Positions 35,214-43,980 of a stretch of 64,000 nt of DNA are shown here, in pieces. A program made the translations under genes and the position numbers. The stretch is from the NCBI RefSeq assembly GCF_013266735.1, contig NZ_JABSNU010000009.1, forward strand, positions 165,410 through 229,409. The letters run 5' to 3'. The stretch comes from Pedobacter foliorum (GTDB lineage: Bacteria > Bacteroidota > Bacteroidia > Sphingobacteriales > Sphingobacteriaceae). The notes below the pieces were generated by a model. That model was not told where the DNA came from and ran no database searches. It saw only the letters and a program-made list of their open reading frames with translations. The first letter of the stretch is position 1. Each line of letters opens with the position of its first letter.

Positions 35214-36476
35214 CTAAGAAGTTTTTATTTGCTTCTTACGATGAACATCGGTAAGCGAAAATTTACCAAACAAAAAGTGCTTTGGCGACTTGTTTTCCGA
35301 AGCATTATAGATACTATGAGCCCCCGAAACGAGGTAAGAAACTACGCAGGCAATTACCACATAAACACCGCACGAAACCCCAAAAAGCTCCATTGCCATG
35401 ATGCAACAAGCCACTGGTGTTTTGGCCGCCCCCGCAAAAACTGCAACAAAACCCATCCCTGCCAGCAAACCAACAGGTAGCGGAAGCCAAAGTGAAAGTG
35501 CACTACCAAGGGTAGTCCCTATAAAAAAGAGCGGGGTAACCTCGCCGCCTTTAAAGCCTGCCCCAAGGGTAATTGCCGTTAAAAGAATTTTCAAAGCAAA
35601 ATCTTGCGGTTCTGAACTTTGCACAAAAGAATCGACTATGGTTGGTATCCCTAAGCCAATATATTTATAAGTACCCAACAATAAAACAATACCAACAACT
35701 ATAAACCCACCAACAAAAGGGCGTAATGGCGAGTATTTAATCTTCTTAAAGAACACGGATATTTGATGTGTTAACCTTACAAACAATATAGCGGCAGCAC
35801 TAAAAACCAAACCTGCGAATATGCTGTAAGCAATCCCTCTTAAAGATAGTCCCGGTACAGTGTCAATATGATAATGTGTATGCCCAACGCCCCATAAGCT
35901 GGTAACATAAGCGCTTAAAAATGCTGTTGCCAATGCAGGGAATATTGCTTTATAAGGGATTTTAGCCAGCAATAAAACCTCAATTCCAAAAACTGCACCT
36001 GCCCATGGAGTTCCAAAAACAGAAGCAAAACCGGCACTTAACCCTGCAATAAGAAGCACAATCCGCTCTTGCTTACTTAAATGAAAGATCTTATGAAACT
36101 GATCGGCCGCAGCTGCCGACATTTGTAAAGCTGTACCCTCCCTACCTGCAGAACCACCAAAAAAATGGGTTGCCACAGTGCCTAACAAAACCAAAGGAGC
36201 CATCCTAAATGGAATAACATCTTTTGGGTTATGAATGGTATCAAAAACAAGATTATTCCCACGTTCAATACTTTTACCAGAGTAATGATAAATTAACCCA
36301 ATTGCTAACCCACCTAATGGCAATAGGTAAAGCACATAAGGATGTTGTGTTCTAAAATTTGTTGCAAGGTCTAATGATGTTAAAAATAATGCAGACATGG
36401 TGCCTGCCACGAAACTAAGTAGTATGATTATTAGCAACCACTTGCCTAATTTATAAATGAGCTTTTTATCAACCAT
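35214..36476 (-). CDS. CLC family anion channel/antiporter, possibly fluoride-type (CLC-F)
   Basis: A 420-residue polytopic membrane protein of the CLC family. ATG 36476 is chosen over a TTG at 36488. Two signature positions differ from chloride-type CLCs. The GREGP loop reads GSAGREGTALQM, with E113 as gating glutamate but Thr in place of Pro, and the GSGIP region reads ERGNNLVFD. From memory both changes mark the fluoride/proton antiporter branch. No cytoplasmic CBS domains are present. I see no fluoride riboswitch upstream. Three phased GTCCATG repeats lie upstream of its -7 box. Fluoride specificity is an inference. Confidence 0.85.
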   Translation of the reverse strand: MVDKKLIYKLGKWLLIIILLSFVAGTMSALFLTSLDLATNFRTQHPYVLYLLPLGGLAIGLIYHYSGKSIERGNNLVFDTIHNPKDVIPFRMAPLVLLGTVATHFFGGSAGREGTALQMSAAAADQFHKIFHLSKQERIVLLIAGLSAGFASVFGTPWAGAVFGIEVLLLAKIPYKAIFPALATAFLSAYVTSLWGVGHTHYHIDTVPGLSLRGIAYSIFAGLVFSAAAILFVRLTHQISVFFKKIKYSPLRPFVGGFIVVGIVLLLGTYKYIGLGIPTIVDSFVQSSEPQDFALKILLTAITLGAGFKGGEVTPLFFIGTTLGSALSLWLPLPVGLLAGMGFVAVFAGAAKTPVACCIMAMELFGVSCGVYVVIACVVSYLVSGAHSIYNASENKSPKHFLFGKFSLTDVHRKKQIKTS

Positions 36477-36485
36477 AAGGGAAGT

Positions 36486-36493
36486 CAAATATA
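36486..36493 (-). promoter_or_regulatory. -7 element of the CLC gene
   Basis: Minus-strand TATATTTG fits TAnnTTTG exactly. Transcription would begin near 36482, leaving only about 5 nt before ATG 36476, so the mRNA would be nearly leaderless. There is no TTG at -33 spacing, which fits a promoter that needs an activator. Confidence 0.45.
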
Positions 36494-36525
36494 AGGTATT
36501 TTTGTATTACCACCATTTGGTCAAA

Positions 36526-36575
36526 GTCCATGTTGAGTCCATGGTAAGTCCATGTTTTTGGGCATAAACATGGAC
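36526..36575. promoter_or_regulatory. Phased GTCCATG repeats with terminal hairpin
   Basis: GTCCATG occurs at 36526-36532, 36537-36543 and 36548-36554, each 11 bp after the last (one helical turn). An inverted copy, CATGGAC, lies at 36569-36575. The third copy and the inverted copy form a perfect 10-bp inverted repeat (GTCCATGTTT / AAACATGGAC) with an 8-nt spacer. The array begins about 44 bp upstream of the predicted CLC transcription start. The rest of the 309-nt CLC-ftsX gap holds no gene. Confidence 0.7.
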
Positions 36576-36785
36576 ACGGCATGGTGCCTACTTTTGTTGA
36601 TTATCGAGTTATATAGAGTTAGCCTAATACAGCAGTTTAAAAATAGTTTGGCAATTATGCCTTTTCTATGAACTTTTTTTTGCTGTAATCCGTTATAAGT
36701 TTTTTACGAATTAAAAGTATAAAAGGCATATAATTTAAATTAGTTGCTTATATTTTTTATTTTCGCAAAACATAAAGACAAATAC

Positions 36786-37664
36786 ATGGAAGAATTTGAA
36801 GTGAGCGATGCTTCTAAGAAGACAAAAACCATTTATATTTCTACAATCTTCAGTATTGCATTGGTTTTATTGATGCTGGGTATGTTGGGCTTGATATTGG
36901 TACATGCAAAAAACCTTTCCAACTACGTGAAAGAAAATATTGTATTAAATATCATTGTAGATGAAGGTGCTAAAGAAACAGACGTTTTAGCTTTTCAAAA
37001 AGAACTCAACGCCAATCCGGCAGTTAAGAACACACAATACGTAAATAAAGAAATGGCAGCCAGAAACTTAACCAACGATCTGGGTGAAGATTTCGTTAAT
37101 TTCCTAGGCTACAACCCTTTACTATCAACAGTTGATGTTTATTTAAAAGCTAATTACGCGAATAATAAAAGCATAGATACATTAAAAGCAAGTATTGCTA
37201 AAAATCCTGTTGTTAAAGAAGTTATCTACCAAAGTTCATTAATTGACATGGTAAATAAGAACATCAATACTATTGGGTTAATCATTTTAGCCTTTGCTGC
37301 CATTTTGTTGATCATATCTGTTGCCCTTATTAATAATACCATAAGATTGGCCATTTATTCTCAGCGATTCCTTATTAAAAGTATGCAATTGGTTGGTGCC
37401 ACAAGAGGCTTTATCCGCAAACCTTTTATCTTATTAGCAGCTCTACACGGATTAATTGCGGCATTTATTGCCATTCTAATCTTATTAGGTATATTGTACT
37501 ATGCTCAAAGAGAAATACCTGAAATTGTAATTCTTAGAAATTATACTGAATTTGGTATTGTTTTACTTGGCCTTGTTGGTGTAGGGATCTTTATTACAGC
37601 TATTAGCACTTCATTTGCCGTTAGCAAATATTTACGTTTAAAAATTTACGACCTTTACAGATAA
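36786..37664 (+). CDS. ftsX: Cell-division ABC transporter permease FtsX
   Basis: Membrane partner of FtsE that controls peptidoglycan hydrolases at the septum. It has 292 residues from ATG 36786 (MEEFEVSDASKKTKTIYIST); an in-frame upstream TTG at 36744 is less likely. There is one N-terminal transmembrane helix (about 20-42), a periplasmic domain (about 45-155), then three helices in the FtsX permease domain with INNTIRLAIYSQRFLIKSMQ and LVGATRGFIRKPF. FtsE is not adjacent, as I recall for this phylum. First gene of a six-gene operon, overlapping DUF3098 by one base. Confidence 0.94.
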   Translation: MEEFEVSDASKKTKTIYISTIFSIALVLLMLGMLGLILVHAKNLSNYVKENIVLNIIVDEGAKETDVLAFQKELNANPAVKNTQYVNKEMAARNLTNDLGEDFVNFLGYNPLLSTVDVYLKANYANNKSIDTLKASIAKNPVVKEVIYQSSLIDMVNKNINTIGLIILAFAAILLIISVALINNTIRLAIYSQRFLIKSMQLVGATRGFIRKPFILLAALHGLIAAFIAILILLGILYYAQREIPEIVILRNYTEFGIVLLGLVGVGIFITAISTSFAVSKYLRLKIYDLYR

Positions 37665-37888
37665 TGATAGAAAAAAAATCAACTCCTGCACATCAGGACT
37701 CTAAAACTGAATTAGTTTTCTCTAAAAAAAACTATCAGTTATTACTTATCAGCATTGCTATTGTTGTATTCGGCTTCATTTTAATGATTGGCACAACAGA
37801 TATTTACGACTTCAGAAAAACTTTGCTTGCTCCTATGGTAGTATTGGCAGGTTTTGCTTTTGGAGTTTATGCCATCTTAAAAAAATAG
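37664..37888 (+). CDS. DUF3098 family small membrane protein
   Basis: A 74-residue protein with a polar N-terminus and two transmembrane helices (about 28-46 and 54-70). The typical segment FSKKNYQLLLISIAIVVFGF leads into LMIGTTDIYDFRKTLLAP. Its ATG shares the A of the ftsX stop (TAATG), so translation is coupled. From memory DUF3098 genes sit between ftsX and uppP across Bacteroidota, which suggests a role with FtsX or undecaprenyl-phosphate recycling. The function is unknown. Confidence 0.88.
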   Translation: MIEKKSTPAHQDSKTELVFSKKNYQLLLISIAIVVFGFILMIGTTDIYDFRKTLLAPMVVLAGFAFGVYAILKK

Positions 37889-37896
37889 GTTAATAC

Positions 37897-38691
37897 ATGA
37901 ATTATTTTCAAGCCCTCATTCTAGCGATTATAGAAGGGCTAACGGAGTTTCTACCGGTTTCATCAACCGGTCACATGGTTATTGCCAGTTCTTTTATGGG
38001 AATTGGAAAAGACGAATTTGTAAAGCTTTTTGAAGTTGCTATTCAACTGGGTGCTATTTTAGCCGTAGTTGTACTTTACTGGAAAAAGTTTTTTGACTTT
38101 AGTAAATGGCAATTCTACATTAAGCTAATCATAGCGGTTATACCTGCATTGTTTTTTGGCTATTTATTAAACGACTTTATAGATAACACTTTAGGCAACC
38201 CCATATTTATTGCAGTAGTATTGCTGCTTGGTGGTATTGTATTATTGTTTATCGATAAATTCTTTAAAAACCCGACCGTCAATCATGAAAGTGAGATTAG
38301 TAACCTAACCGCTTTTAAAATTGGATGTTTCCAGGTTTTAGCTGTTGCATTTCCAGGGTTGAGCAGAAGTGCGGCAACCATTATTGGTGGTATGCAACAA
38401 AAACTAAGCAGACATGCTGCTGCTGAATTCTCCTTTTTTCTGGCAGTGCCGACCATGTGCGCTGCTACCGGCTACAAGCTATTAAAAGGGCATGAATTGT
38501 TGAATGCTGAAAATATTAAATTATTGCTTTTCGGAAATGTTATTGCATTTATCGTAGCAGTAATCGCGATAAAATCTTTCATAGGATTTTTATCAAAACA
38601 CGGATTTCGGATTTTTGGCTGGTACAGAATCATCATAGGTGTTCTGCTATTGGTACTATATTTTTCGGGGGTTGAAATGAATGTATTGTAA
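37897..38691 (+). CDS. uppP: Undecaprenyl-diphosphate phosphatase (BacA/UppP)
   Basis: Integral membrane phosphatase that recycles the lipid carrier for peptidoglycan and other glycans. It has 264 residues, about eight helices. The first catalytic motif is IIEGLTEFLPVSSTGHM (E13, E17, H26) and the second FPGLSRSAATIIGGM. It begins 8 nt after DUF3098, and its stop overlaps the truB ATG (TAATG). Confidence 0.97.
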   Translation: MNYFQALILAIIEGLTEFLPVSSTGHMVIASSFMGIGKDEFVKLFEVAIQLGAILAVVVLYWKKFFDFSKWQFYIKLIIAVIPALFFGYLLNDFIDNTLGNPIFIAVVLLLGGIVLLFIDKFFKNPTVNHESEISNLTAFKIGCFQVLAVAFPGLSRSAATIIGGMQQKLSRHAAAEFSFFLAVPTMCAATGYKLLKGHELLNAENIKLLLFGNVIAFIVAVIAIKSFIGFLSKHGFRIFGWYRIIIGVLLLVLYFSGVEMNVL

Positions 38692-39416
38692 TGGGTGAGG
38701 ATAAAGAAGAACAAATAGTAACAAAAACATTTCCTGAATTTAATTTTGCTGAAGGTGAGCTATTGCTCATCAATAAACCGTACAAATGGACTAGCTTTGA
38801 TGTTGTAGGAAAAATCCGCAACTCACTAAAGCCTTTGAAATTAAAAGTTGGCCATGCCGGAACTTTAGATCCCCTGGCAACTGGCTTATTAATCCTTTGT
38901 ACTGGAAAACTGACTAAACAGATTGACACTTTTCAGGCCGAAGAGAAAGAGTACACCGGAACAATGGTTTTAGGTGCCACTACCCCATCTTTTGATTTGG
39001 AAACTGTGGTTGATCAGGAATTCCCATTAGACGGAATAACTGAAGAGGCTATTTATGCCGCGACAGCTCCTTTTACGGGCGACATACAACAATATCCACC
39101 TGCACACTCTGCAGTAAAAGTTAATGGCGAACGTTTGTACGTGAAAGCCAGAAGAGGCGAAGAAACAGAATTACGTTTACGCTTTGTTACCGTTTCTGCA
39201 TTTGAAATTACCCGAATTGCACTTCCGGAAGTAGATTTCAGGATTGTTTGCAGTAAAGGAACTTATATCAGATCGCTGATTTCTGATTTCGGCAAGCACC
39301 TTAATAACGGTGCTTACTTATCAAAACTTACCCGCACACGTAGTGGAAACTTTTTACTTGAAAATGCTTTTGAGGTAGCAGATTTAGTTAACTATCTTAG
39401 ACTTAAAAAAGAGTAG
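38691..39416 (+). CDS. truB: tRNA pseudouridine-55 synthase
   Basis: Makes pseudouridine 55 in the T loop of tRNAs. The 241 residues carry INKPYKWTSFDVVGKI and the catalytic motif VGHAGTLDPLATGLL with D60, then the conserved SAVKVNGERLYVKARRGEE and CSKGTYIRSLISDFG. It is shorter than E. coli TruB because the C-terminal PUA domain is absent, as in other bacteria of this phylum. Coupled to uppP by a TAATG overlap and 2 nt from yitT. Confidence 0.97.
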   Translation: MGEDKEEQIVTKTFPEFNFAEGELLLINKPYKWTSFDVVGKIRNSLKPLKLKVGHAGTLDPLATGLLILCTGKLTKQIDTFQAEEKEYTGTMVLGATTPSFDLETVVDQEFPLDGITEEAIYAATAPFTGDIQQYPPAHSAVKVNGERLYVKARRGEETELRLRFVTVSAFEITRIALPEVDFRIVCSKGTYIRSLISDFGKHLNNGAYLSKLTRTRSGNFLLENAFEVADLVNYLRLKKE

Positions 39417-39418
39417 TC

Positions 39419-40282
39419 ATGCGTGGCCAGGTAAAATCCAAAAAACTAAACATCGCCAAGAACATATTTCTAATAGTATGTGGCATTGTTTCGGCTTGTT
39501 TTGGATTGAAAAGTTTTTTGCTGCCCAGTGGATTTATAGATGGTGGTGTAACCGGTATATCTCTGTTAGTTAGCAACATCACGAAGCTAAACCTGTCATA
39601 CCTGATTATTCTGATTAATATTCCCTTTGTTATTCTGGGGTATAGGCAAATTGGTAAGGTATTCGCCATCAAAACATCCATTGCGATATCACTGTTGGCT
39701 ATTTTACTGGTTATTGCTCCCTTTAAATCTATTACTCATGATCCCCTACTGATTGCCTTTTTTGGAGGACTCTTTTTAGGTGGTGGAATTGGATTAGCCA
39801 TGCGTGGTGGCTGCGTAATTGACGGCACCGAGGTATTGGCGCTATATATCAGTAAAAAAAGCACCCTTACTGTTGGTAATATCATCCTGATTTTAAACAT
39901 CATTATCTTCTCCTTTGCTGCTATATTTTTAGGAATGGATAAGGCGTTGTACGCCATCTTAACCTATCTATCGGCCTCTAACACGGTTGATTATATTGTA
40001 AATGGCATTGAGCAATACACAGGCGTTACGGTTATTTCTGAAAAGAATGAACACATTAAAAAGTTCATTATCAACCAAATGAAACGCGGTGTAACTATTT
40101 ATAAAGGCGAAGGCGGATATGGAGTTAAAAAGGATATTGACATACTTTATACTGTAGTTACCAAACTTGAAATGAGTAAGCTGCAGACTGCAATTAGACA
40201 GATCGATCCGGATGCTTTTGTGATTCAACAGCAAATTGCCGACATAAAGGGTGGCGTAGTAAAACGTCCGGCTTTACATTAA
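39419..40282 (+). CDS. YitT family membrane protein (DUF161 + DUF2179)
   Basis: 287 residues: five or six transmembrane helices (about 15-185) of the YitT family with FLLPSGFIDGGVTGISLLVS and MRGGCVIDGTEVLALYIS, followed by a cytoplasmic DUF2179 domain (about 205-280, with MKRGVTIYKGEGGY) that resembles a PII-like ligand-binding fold. The function is unknown; a transporter is plausible. It lies 2 nt after truB and 11 nt before ribF, in the same operon. Confidence 0.93.
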   Translation: MRGQVKSKKLNIAKNIFLIVCGIVSACFGLKSFLLPSGFIDGGVTGISLLVSNITKLNLSYLIILINIPFVILGYRQIGKVFAIKTSIAISLLAILLVIAPFKSITHDPLLIAFFGGLFLGGGIGLAMRGGCVIDGTEVLALYISKKSTLTVGNIILILNIIIFSFAAIFLGMDKALYAILTYLSASNTVDYIVNGIEQYTGVTVISEKNEHIKKFIINQMKRGVTIYKGEGGYGVKKDIDILYTVVTKLEMSKLQTAIRQIDPDAFVIQQQIADIKGGVVKRPALH

Positions 40283-40293
40283 TTTATACTACC

Positions 40294-41229
40294 TTGAAAA
40301 TATATAATCACTTTTCGGAATTTAAGAAGCTAAACAACGCAGTTGCAACTATTGGAACTTTTGATGGGGTACATTATGGTCACCAGAAAATTATTAAACG
40401 ATTGTGTGAATTGGCTAAGGCAACTGGTGGTGAAAGTGTAATACTGACCTTTTTTCCGCACCCAAGATTAATCATTGACCCGGAGAATCAGGATTTAAAA
40501 ATGATCAATACGATTAATGAAAAGGCTAAAATGCTGGAAAGCCTTGGAGTTGATCATTTAATCATCACTCCTTTTACACGCGATTTCTCGAACCTTACTC
40601 CTGCTGAATATATACAGAACATTTTGGTTGATACAATTGGCATTAAGAACCTTATTGTTGGTTACGACCATCGCTTTGGCAAGGATAGAAAAGGCGGTCT
40701 TCAGGATTTAGAAACCTTCTCTAAGAATTTTAATTATAAAATTGAGCAAATACCTGAGCAGGATATTAATGATGTTGCGGTAAGCTCTACAAAAATCCGC
40801 ACGGCTTTACTTGATGGCGATGTTGCGCTTGCGGCCAATTACCTTGGTTACAACTTTTCATTATATGGTAAGGTGATTAAAGGCGACAAAATAGGCCGTA
40901 CCATTGGCTTTCCTACTGCGAATCTTTTTATTGAGGAAACCTACAAATTGATCCCTTCTGATGGGATTTATGCTGTTACTGTTGAAATGAACGACGAGGT
41001 TTTTAAAGGGATGGCATATATTGGTCAGCGTCCTACAATTAATGGGATGACCAGAAACATTGAGGTAAATATTTTTGATTTTAATCAGGAAATATACGGT
41101 CAGGATATTAAGATGAACTTCCTTGAATTTCTGAGATACGATGTTAAATTTACTGGCTTAGAGGCCTTAAAAGAACAACTGCAAAGAGACAAAGATGATA
41201 CTTTAGCTTATTTCAAAAAAACGTCATAA
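40294..41229 (+). CDS. ribF: Bifunctional riboflavin kinase/FAD synthetase
   Basis: Converts riboflavin to FMN and then FAD. It has 311 residues. The N-terminal nucleotidyltransferase has IGTFDGVHYGHQKIIKRL and the C-terminal riboflavin-kinase domain has GRTIGFPTANLFIEE and DGIYAVTVEM. The start codon is TTG at 40294 (reading MKIYNHFSEFKKLN); no in-frame ATG precedes the conserved region. It is the last gene of the ftsX operon. The riboflavin biosynthesis gene ribBA lies 16 kb away in this window. Confidence 0.96.
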   Translation: MKIYNHFSEFKKLNNAVATIGTFDGVHYGHQKIIKRLCELAKATGGESVILTFFPHPRLIIDPENQDLKMINTINEKAKMLESLGVDHLIITPFTRDFSNLTPAEYIQNILVDTIGIKNLIVGYDHRFGKDRKGGLQDLETFSKNFNYKIEQIPEQDINDVAVSSTKIRTALLDGDVALAANYLGYNFSLYGKVIKGDKIGRTIGFPTANLFIEETYKLIPSDGIYAVTVEMNDEVFKGMAYIGQRPTINGMTRNIEVNIFDFNQEIYGQDIKMNFLEFLRYDVKFTGLEALKEQLQRDKDDTLAYFKKTS

Positions 41230-41288
41230 GCTCATTTTAAACCCTCATTTATTCTAAAAAAAGGCATTATTTTCGTATATTTACGACA

Positions 41289-41651
41289 ATGAGGTCATTA
41301 TTTACTCTGATACTAATAGTTTTTATTCATCTTTTTTCTTCCCATTTAGTAAACGGGAAAGGGCTTGATGCGGAAAAAACTAAGCATAGAGAAGTAAGTA
41401 TTAATGCTAAAAAGAAACACTTTGTTTTTAGCAAAAAAAGCAAATCATCATTTCAAAAAACCTCATTTGAAGATCTACCGGCTTTACAGCAAGTTGTAAA
41501 CAAAACATCTTTTGGCTTGTTTGTTATTTCTAAAAAACAGGATATTCAGGTAGCTTCATGCCCGTTAATTGCAAATTATTACAGCTCCTTTTCATTTTCG
41601 AGTTACTCTTATATCTTTAATTTTCTGTACCCAAAACATGTTTTTTGGTAA
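41289..41651 (+). CDS. Small secreted hypothetical protein, 120 residues
   Basis: I recognise no family. It has a signal peptide (MRSLFTLILIVFIHLFSSHL then VNG), a very basic middle (KTKHREVSINAKKKHFVFSK, KSKSSFQKTS), and a serine/aromatic-rich end (YYSSFSFSSYSYIFNFLYPK then HVFW). It starts 59 nt after ribF and ends 60 nt before the antiporter gene. Its ATG and signal sequence suggest a real gene, but codon evidence is limited. Confidence 0.6.
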   Translation: MRSLFTLILIVFIHLFSSHLVNGKGLDAEKTKHREVSINAKKKHFVFSKKSKSSFQKTSFEDLPALQQVVNKTSFGLFVISKKQDIQVASCPLIANYYSSFSFSSYSYIFNFLYPKHVFW

Positions 41652-41711
41652 TTATAATTTAGCCCCAATACGTTAACACAATAAATTATACATTAAAAAA
41701 TACGCGTTTCT

Positions 41712-43934
41712 ATGATACATTTACCAGTATTAATTACTGATTTAGGCTTAATACTTGCAGCTGCTGGAGTAACTACACTCCTTTTTAAAAAAATTAAACA
41801 ACCATTAGTACTTGGCTATATTTTAGCAGGATTATTGGTTGGTCCACACGTTAAATTTATCCCAACTGTTACAGACAATGAAAGCATCAATATTTGGGCA
41901 GAGATTGGGGTAATCTTCTTATTATTTAGTTTAGGGCTTGAATTTAGTTTTAAAAAACTGGTAAAGGTTGGAGGCTCAGCCTCCATAACAGCCATTGTTG
42001 AGGTTGTGTTTATGTTGATAATTGGTTTTGTGGCCGGATTGGCAATGGGCTGGTCTACAATGGACAGTATATTCCTCGGTGGTATATTATCGGTGTCATC
42101 AACAACAATCATCATAAGGGCCTTTGAAGAGCTTGGGGTAAAGCATAAAAAGTTTGCTGGACTGGTATTTGGAGTACTTATTGTTGAAGATCTTGTTGCC
42201 ATCTTATTATTGGTATTGCTATCTACTCTTGCTGTTAGTCAGCAATTTGCAGGTGCAGAAATGCTGATTTCTATATTAAAGCTTTGTTTTTTCCTTGTTT
42301 TATGGTTTATAGGTGGAATATTCCTTGTGCCTACTTTTTTAAAAGCGACTAAGAAATTAATGAATGATGAGACCATGCTTGTGGTTTCTATCGCTTTGTG
42401 TTTATTGATGGTATTGTTGGCTGTTAAGGTTGGCTTCTCTCCTGCTTTGGGTGCATTTATTATGGGCTCGATATTGGCAGAAACCACTCAGGCAGAAAGA
42501 ATAGAGCATCTTACAAAATCTGTGAAAGATCTATTTGCTGCAATTTTCTTTGTATCGGTAGGTATGTTAATCAATCCAAGCATTCTGGTTGACTATGCTG
42601 TTCCCATTGTTGTAATTACCTTGGCCACTGTTTTAGGCAAGTTTTTAAGTTCGGGATTAGGTGCTTTGGTTTCTGGACAACCTTTAAAAACATCGGTACA
42701 AACGGGTTTAAGTTTGGCTCAGATTGGTGAGTTCTCGTTTATCATTGCAACTTTAGGATTAACACTTAAAGTTACCAGTGATTTCTTATATCCAATAGCG
42801 GTTGCAGTATCGGCAATTACAACTTTTACTACTCCTTATCTGATTAAATTCTCTGAGCCGTTTTACTTCTTCTTAGAACGTAAACTTCCTAAAAAATGGG
42901 TTGAGGGCATTAACCGTTATAGTTCAAGTACGGCAGGTATAACCACTTTAAGTGATTGGAAAACGTTGCTTAAATCGTACACCTTTAACCTCATTATACA
43001 CTCGGTTATTCTTATTGCTATAGTATTTTTGGGTTCAAAGTACCTACAACCATTTATCACCCAAAACCTGATTAATGGCAACAATGGCATTATTGTAAGC
43101 TTGATACTTACTTTGTTTATCATGACTCCTTTCTTATGGGCGCTTGCGATTAGACGAATAGAAAGAAAGGCTTATTCACACCTGTGGTTAAACAAAAAGT
43201 ATACACGTGGGCCGCTAATTGCACTTGAGATTTTACGTATTTCTTTGGCCATCTTCTTTGTCGGCATTTTAATTTATCAGTTCTACAGCACATGGGTTTC
43301 AATTGTTATTGCAATTGCCTTAATTGTATCCTGTATGTTTGTTTTCTCGAGAAGGCTACAAGGTTTTTACAACAAACTTGAAAGCAGATTTCTACTTAAC
43401 CTTAACGCTAGAGAAGCTCAAAATGCCCAACCTGAGATACTACCGTGGGACACACACTTAGTAGAACTTACAGTTGCACCGGAATCAACCCTTGTTGGAA
43501 AAACCCTTATTGAGTTATCTGTAAGAGAGAAATACGGTGTCAACATTGCATTAATTGAACGTGGAAAAATCATGATCCCTACTCCAGGCAGAGATGAACG
43601 CCTTTATCCTAATGATAAAGTTTTAGTAATTGGAACTGATGATCAGCTGGCCGCAGTGAAGGAATTATTTGAAGGAAGTATAGATGAAAGTGTACAATCC
43701 AGTTTCCCTAAAGAAGATATGGCTCTTCAAAAAATAGTAATCAATAGTAGTTCACCAGTTTACGGTCAGACGATTCGTAATTCAGGTATCAGGGAAATGA
43801 CTCAGGGGCTTGTTGTTGGAATTGAAAGAAATGGAGAGCGGATACTGAATCCTGATTCGACCCTTACATTTGAGAATGGTGATATCGTGTGGATTGTGGG
43901 TAACAACAAGAAAGTTCCTAATCTGCTAAAGTAA
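41712..43934 (+). CDS. CPA2-family monovalent cation:proton antiporter with RCK_C domains
   Basis: A 740-residue KefB/GerN-like antiporter. Residues 1-385 form the Na+/H+ exchanger membrane domain (about 12 helices) with the family-typical VLGYILAGLLVGPH and FSLGLEFSFKKLVK. A second hydrophobic segment (about 420-545) follows. The C-terminal part holds two TrkA_C/RCK_C ligand-binding domains (about 570-660 and 670-740, with LVGKTLIELSVREKYGVNIA and NPDSTLTFENGDIVWIVG). It has no TrkA_N (NAD-binding) domain. It probably exports K+ or Na+ for pH and osmotic control. Confidence 0.92.
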   Translation: MIHLPVLITDLGLILAAAGVTTLLFKKIKQPLVLGYILAGLLVGPHVKFIPTVTDNESINIWAEIGVIFLLFSLGLEFSFKKLVKVGGSASITAIVEVVFMLIIGFVAGLAMGWSTMDSIFLGGILSVSSTTIIIRAFEELGVKHKKFAGLVFGVLIVEDLVAILLLVLLSTLAVSQQFAGAEMLISILKLCFFLVLWFIGGIFLVPTFLKATKKLMNDETMLVVSIALCLLMVLLAVKVGFSPALGAFIMGSILAETTQAERIEHLTKSVKDLFAAIFFVSVGMLINPSILVDYAVPIVVITLATVLGKFLSSGLGALVSGQPLKTSVQTGLSLAQIGEFSFIIATLGLTLKVTSDFLYPIAVAVSAITTFTTPYLIKFSEPFYFFLERKLPKKWVEGINRYSSSTAGITTLSDWKTLLKSYTFNLIIHSVILIAIVFLGSKYLQPFITQNLINGNNGIIVSLILTLFIMTPFLWALAIRRIERKAYSHLWLNKKYTRGPLIALEILRISLAIFFVGILIYQFYSTWVSIVIAIALIVSCMFVFSRRLQGFYNKLESRFLLNLNAREAQNAQPEILPWDTHLVELTVAPESTLVGKTLIELSVREKYGVNIALIERGKIMIPTPGRDERLYPNDKVLVIGTDDQLAAVKELFEGSIDESVQSSFPKEDMALQKIVINSSSPVYGQTIRNSGIREMTQGLVVGIERNGERILNPDSTLTFENGDIVWIVGNNKKVPNLLK

Positions 43935-43980
43935 TCTGTAAATTTTGATTTTACTGTAACAGAATGTACCTTGTATATCA

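Noticed and set aside
36476..36785. Fluoride riboswitch upstream of the CLC gene
   Set aside because: I looked for the crcB-motif conserved blocks on the minus strand and did not find them; the hairpin there is built from GTCCATG repeats.
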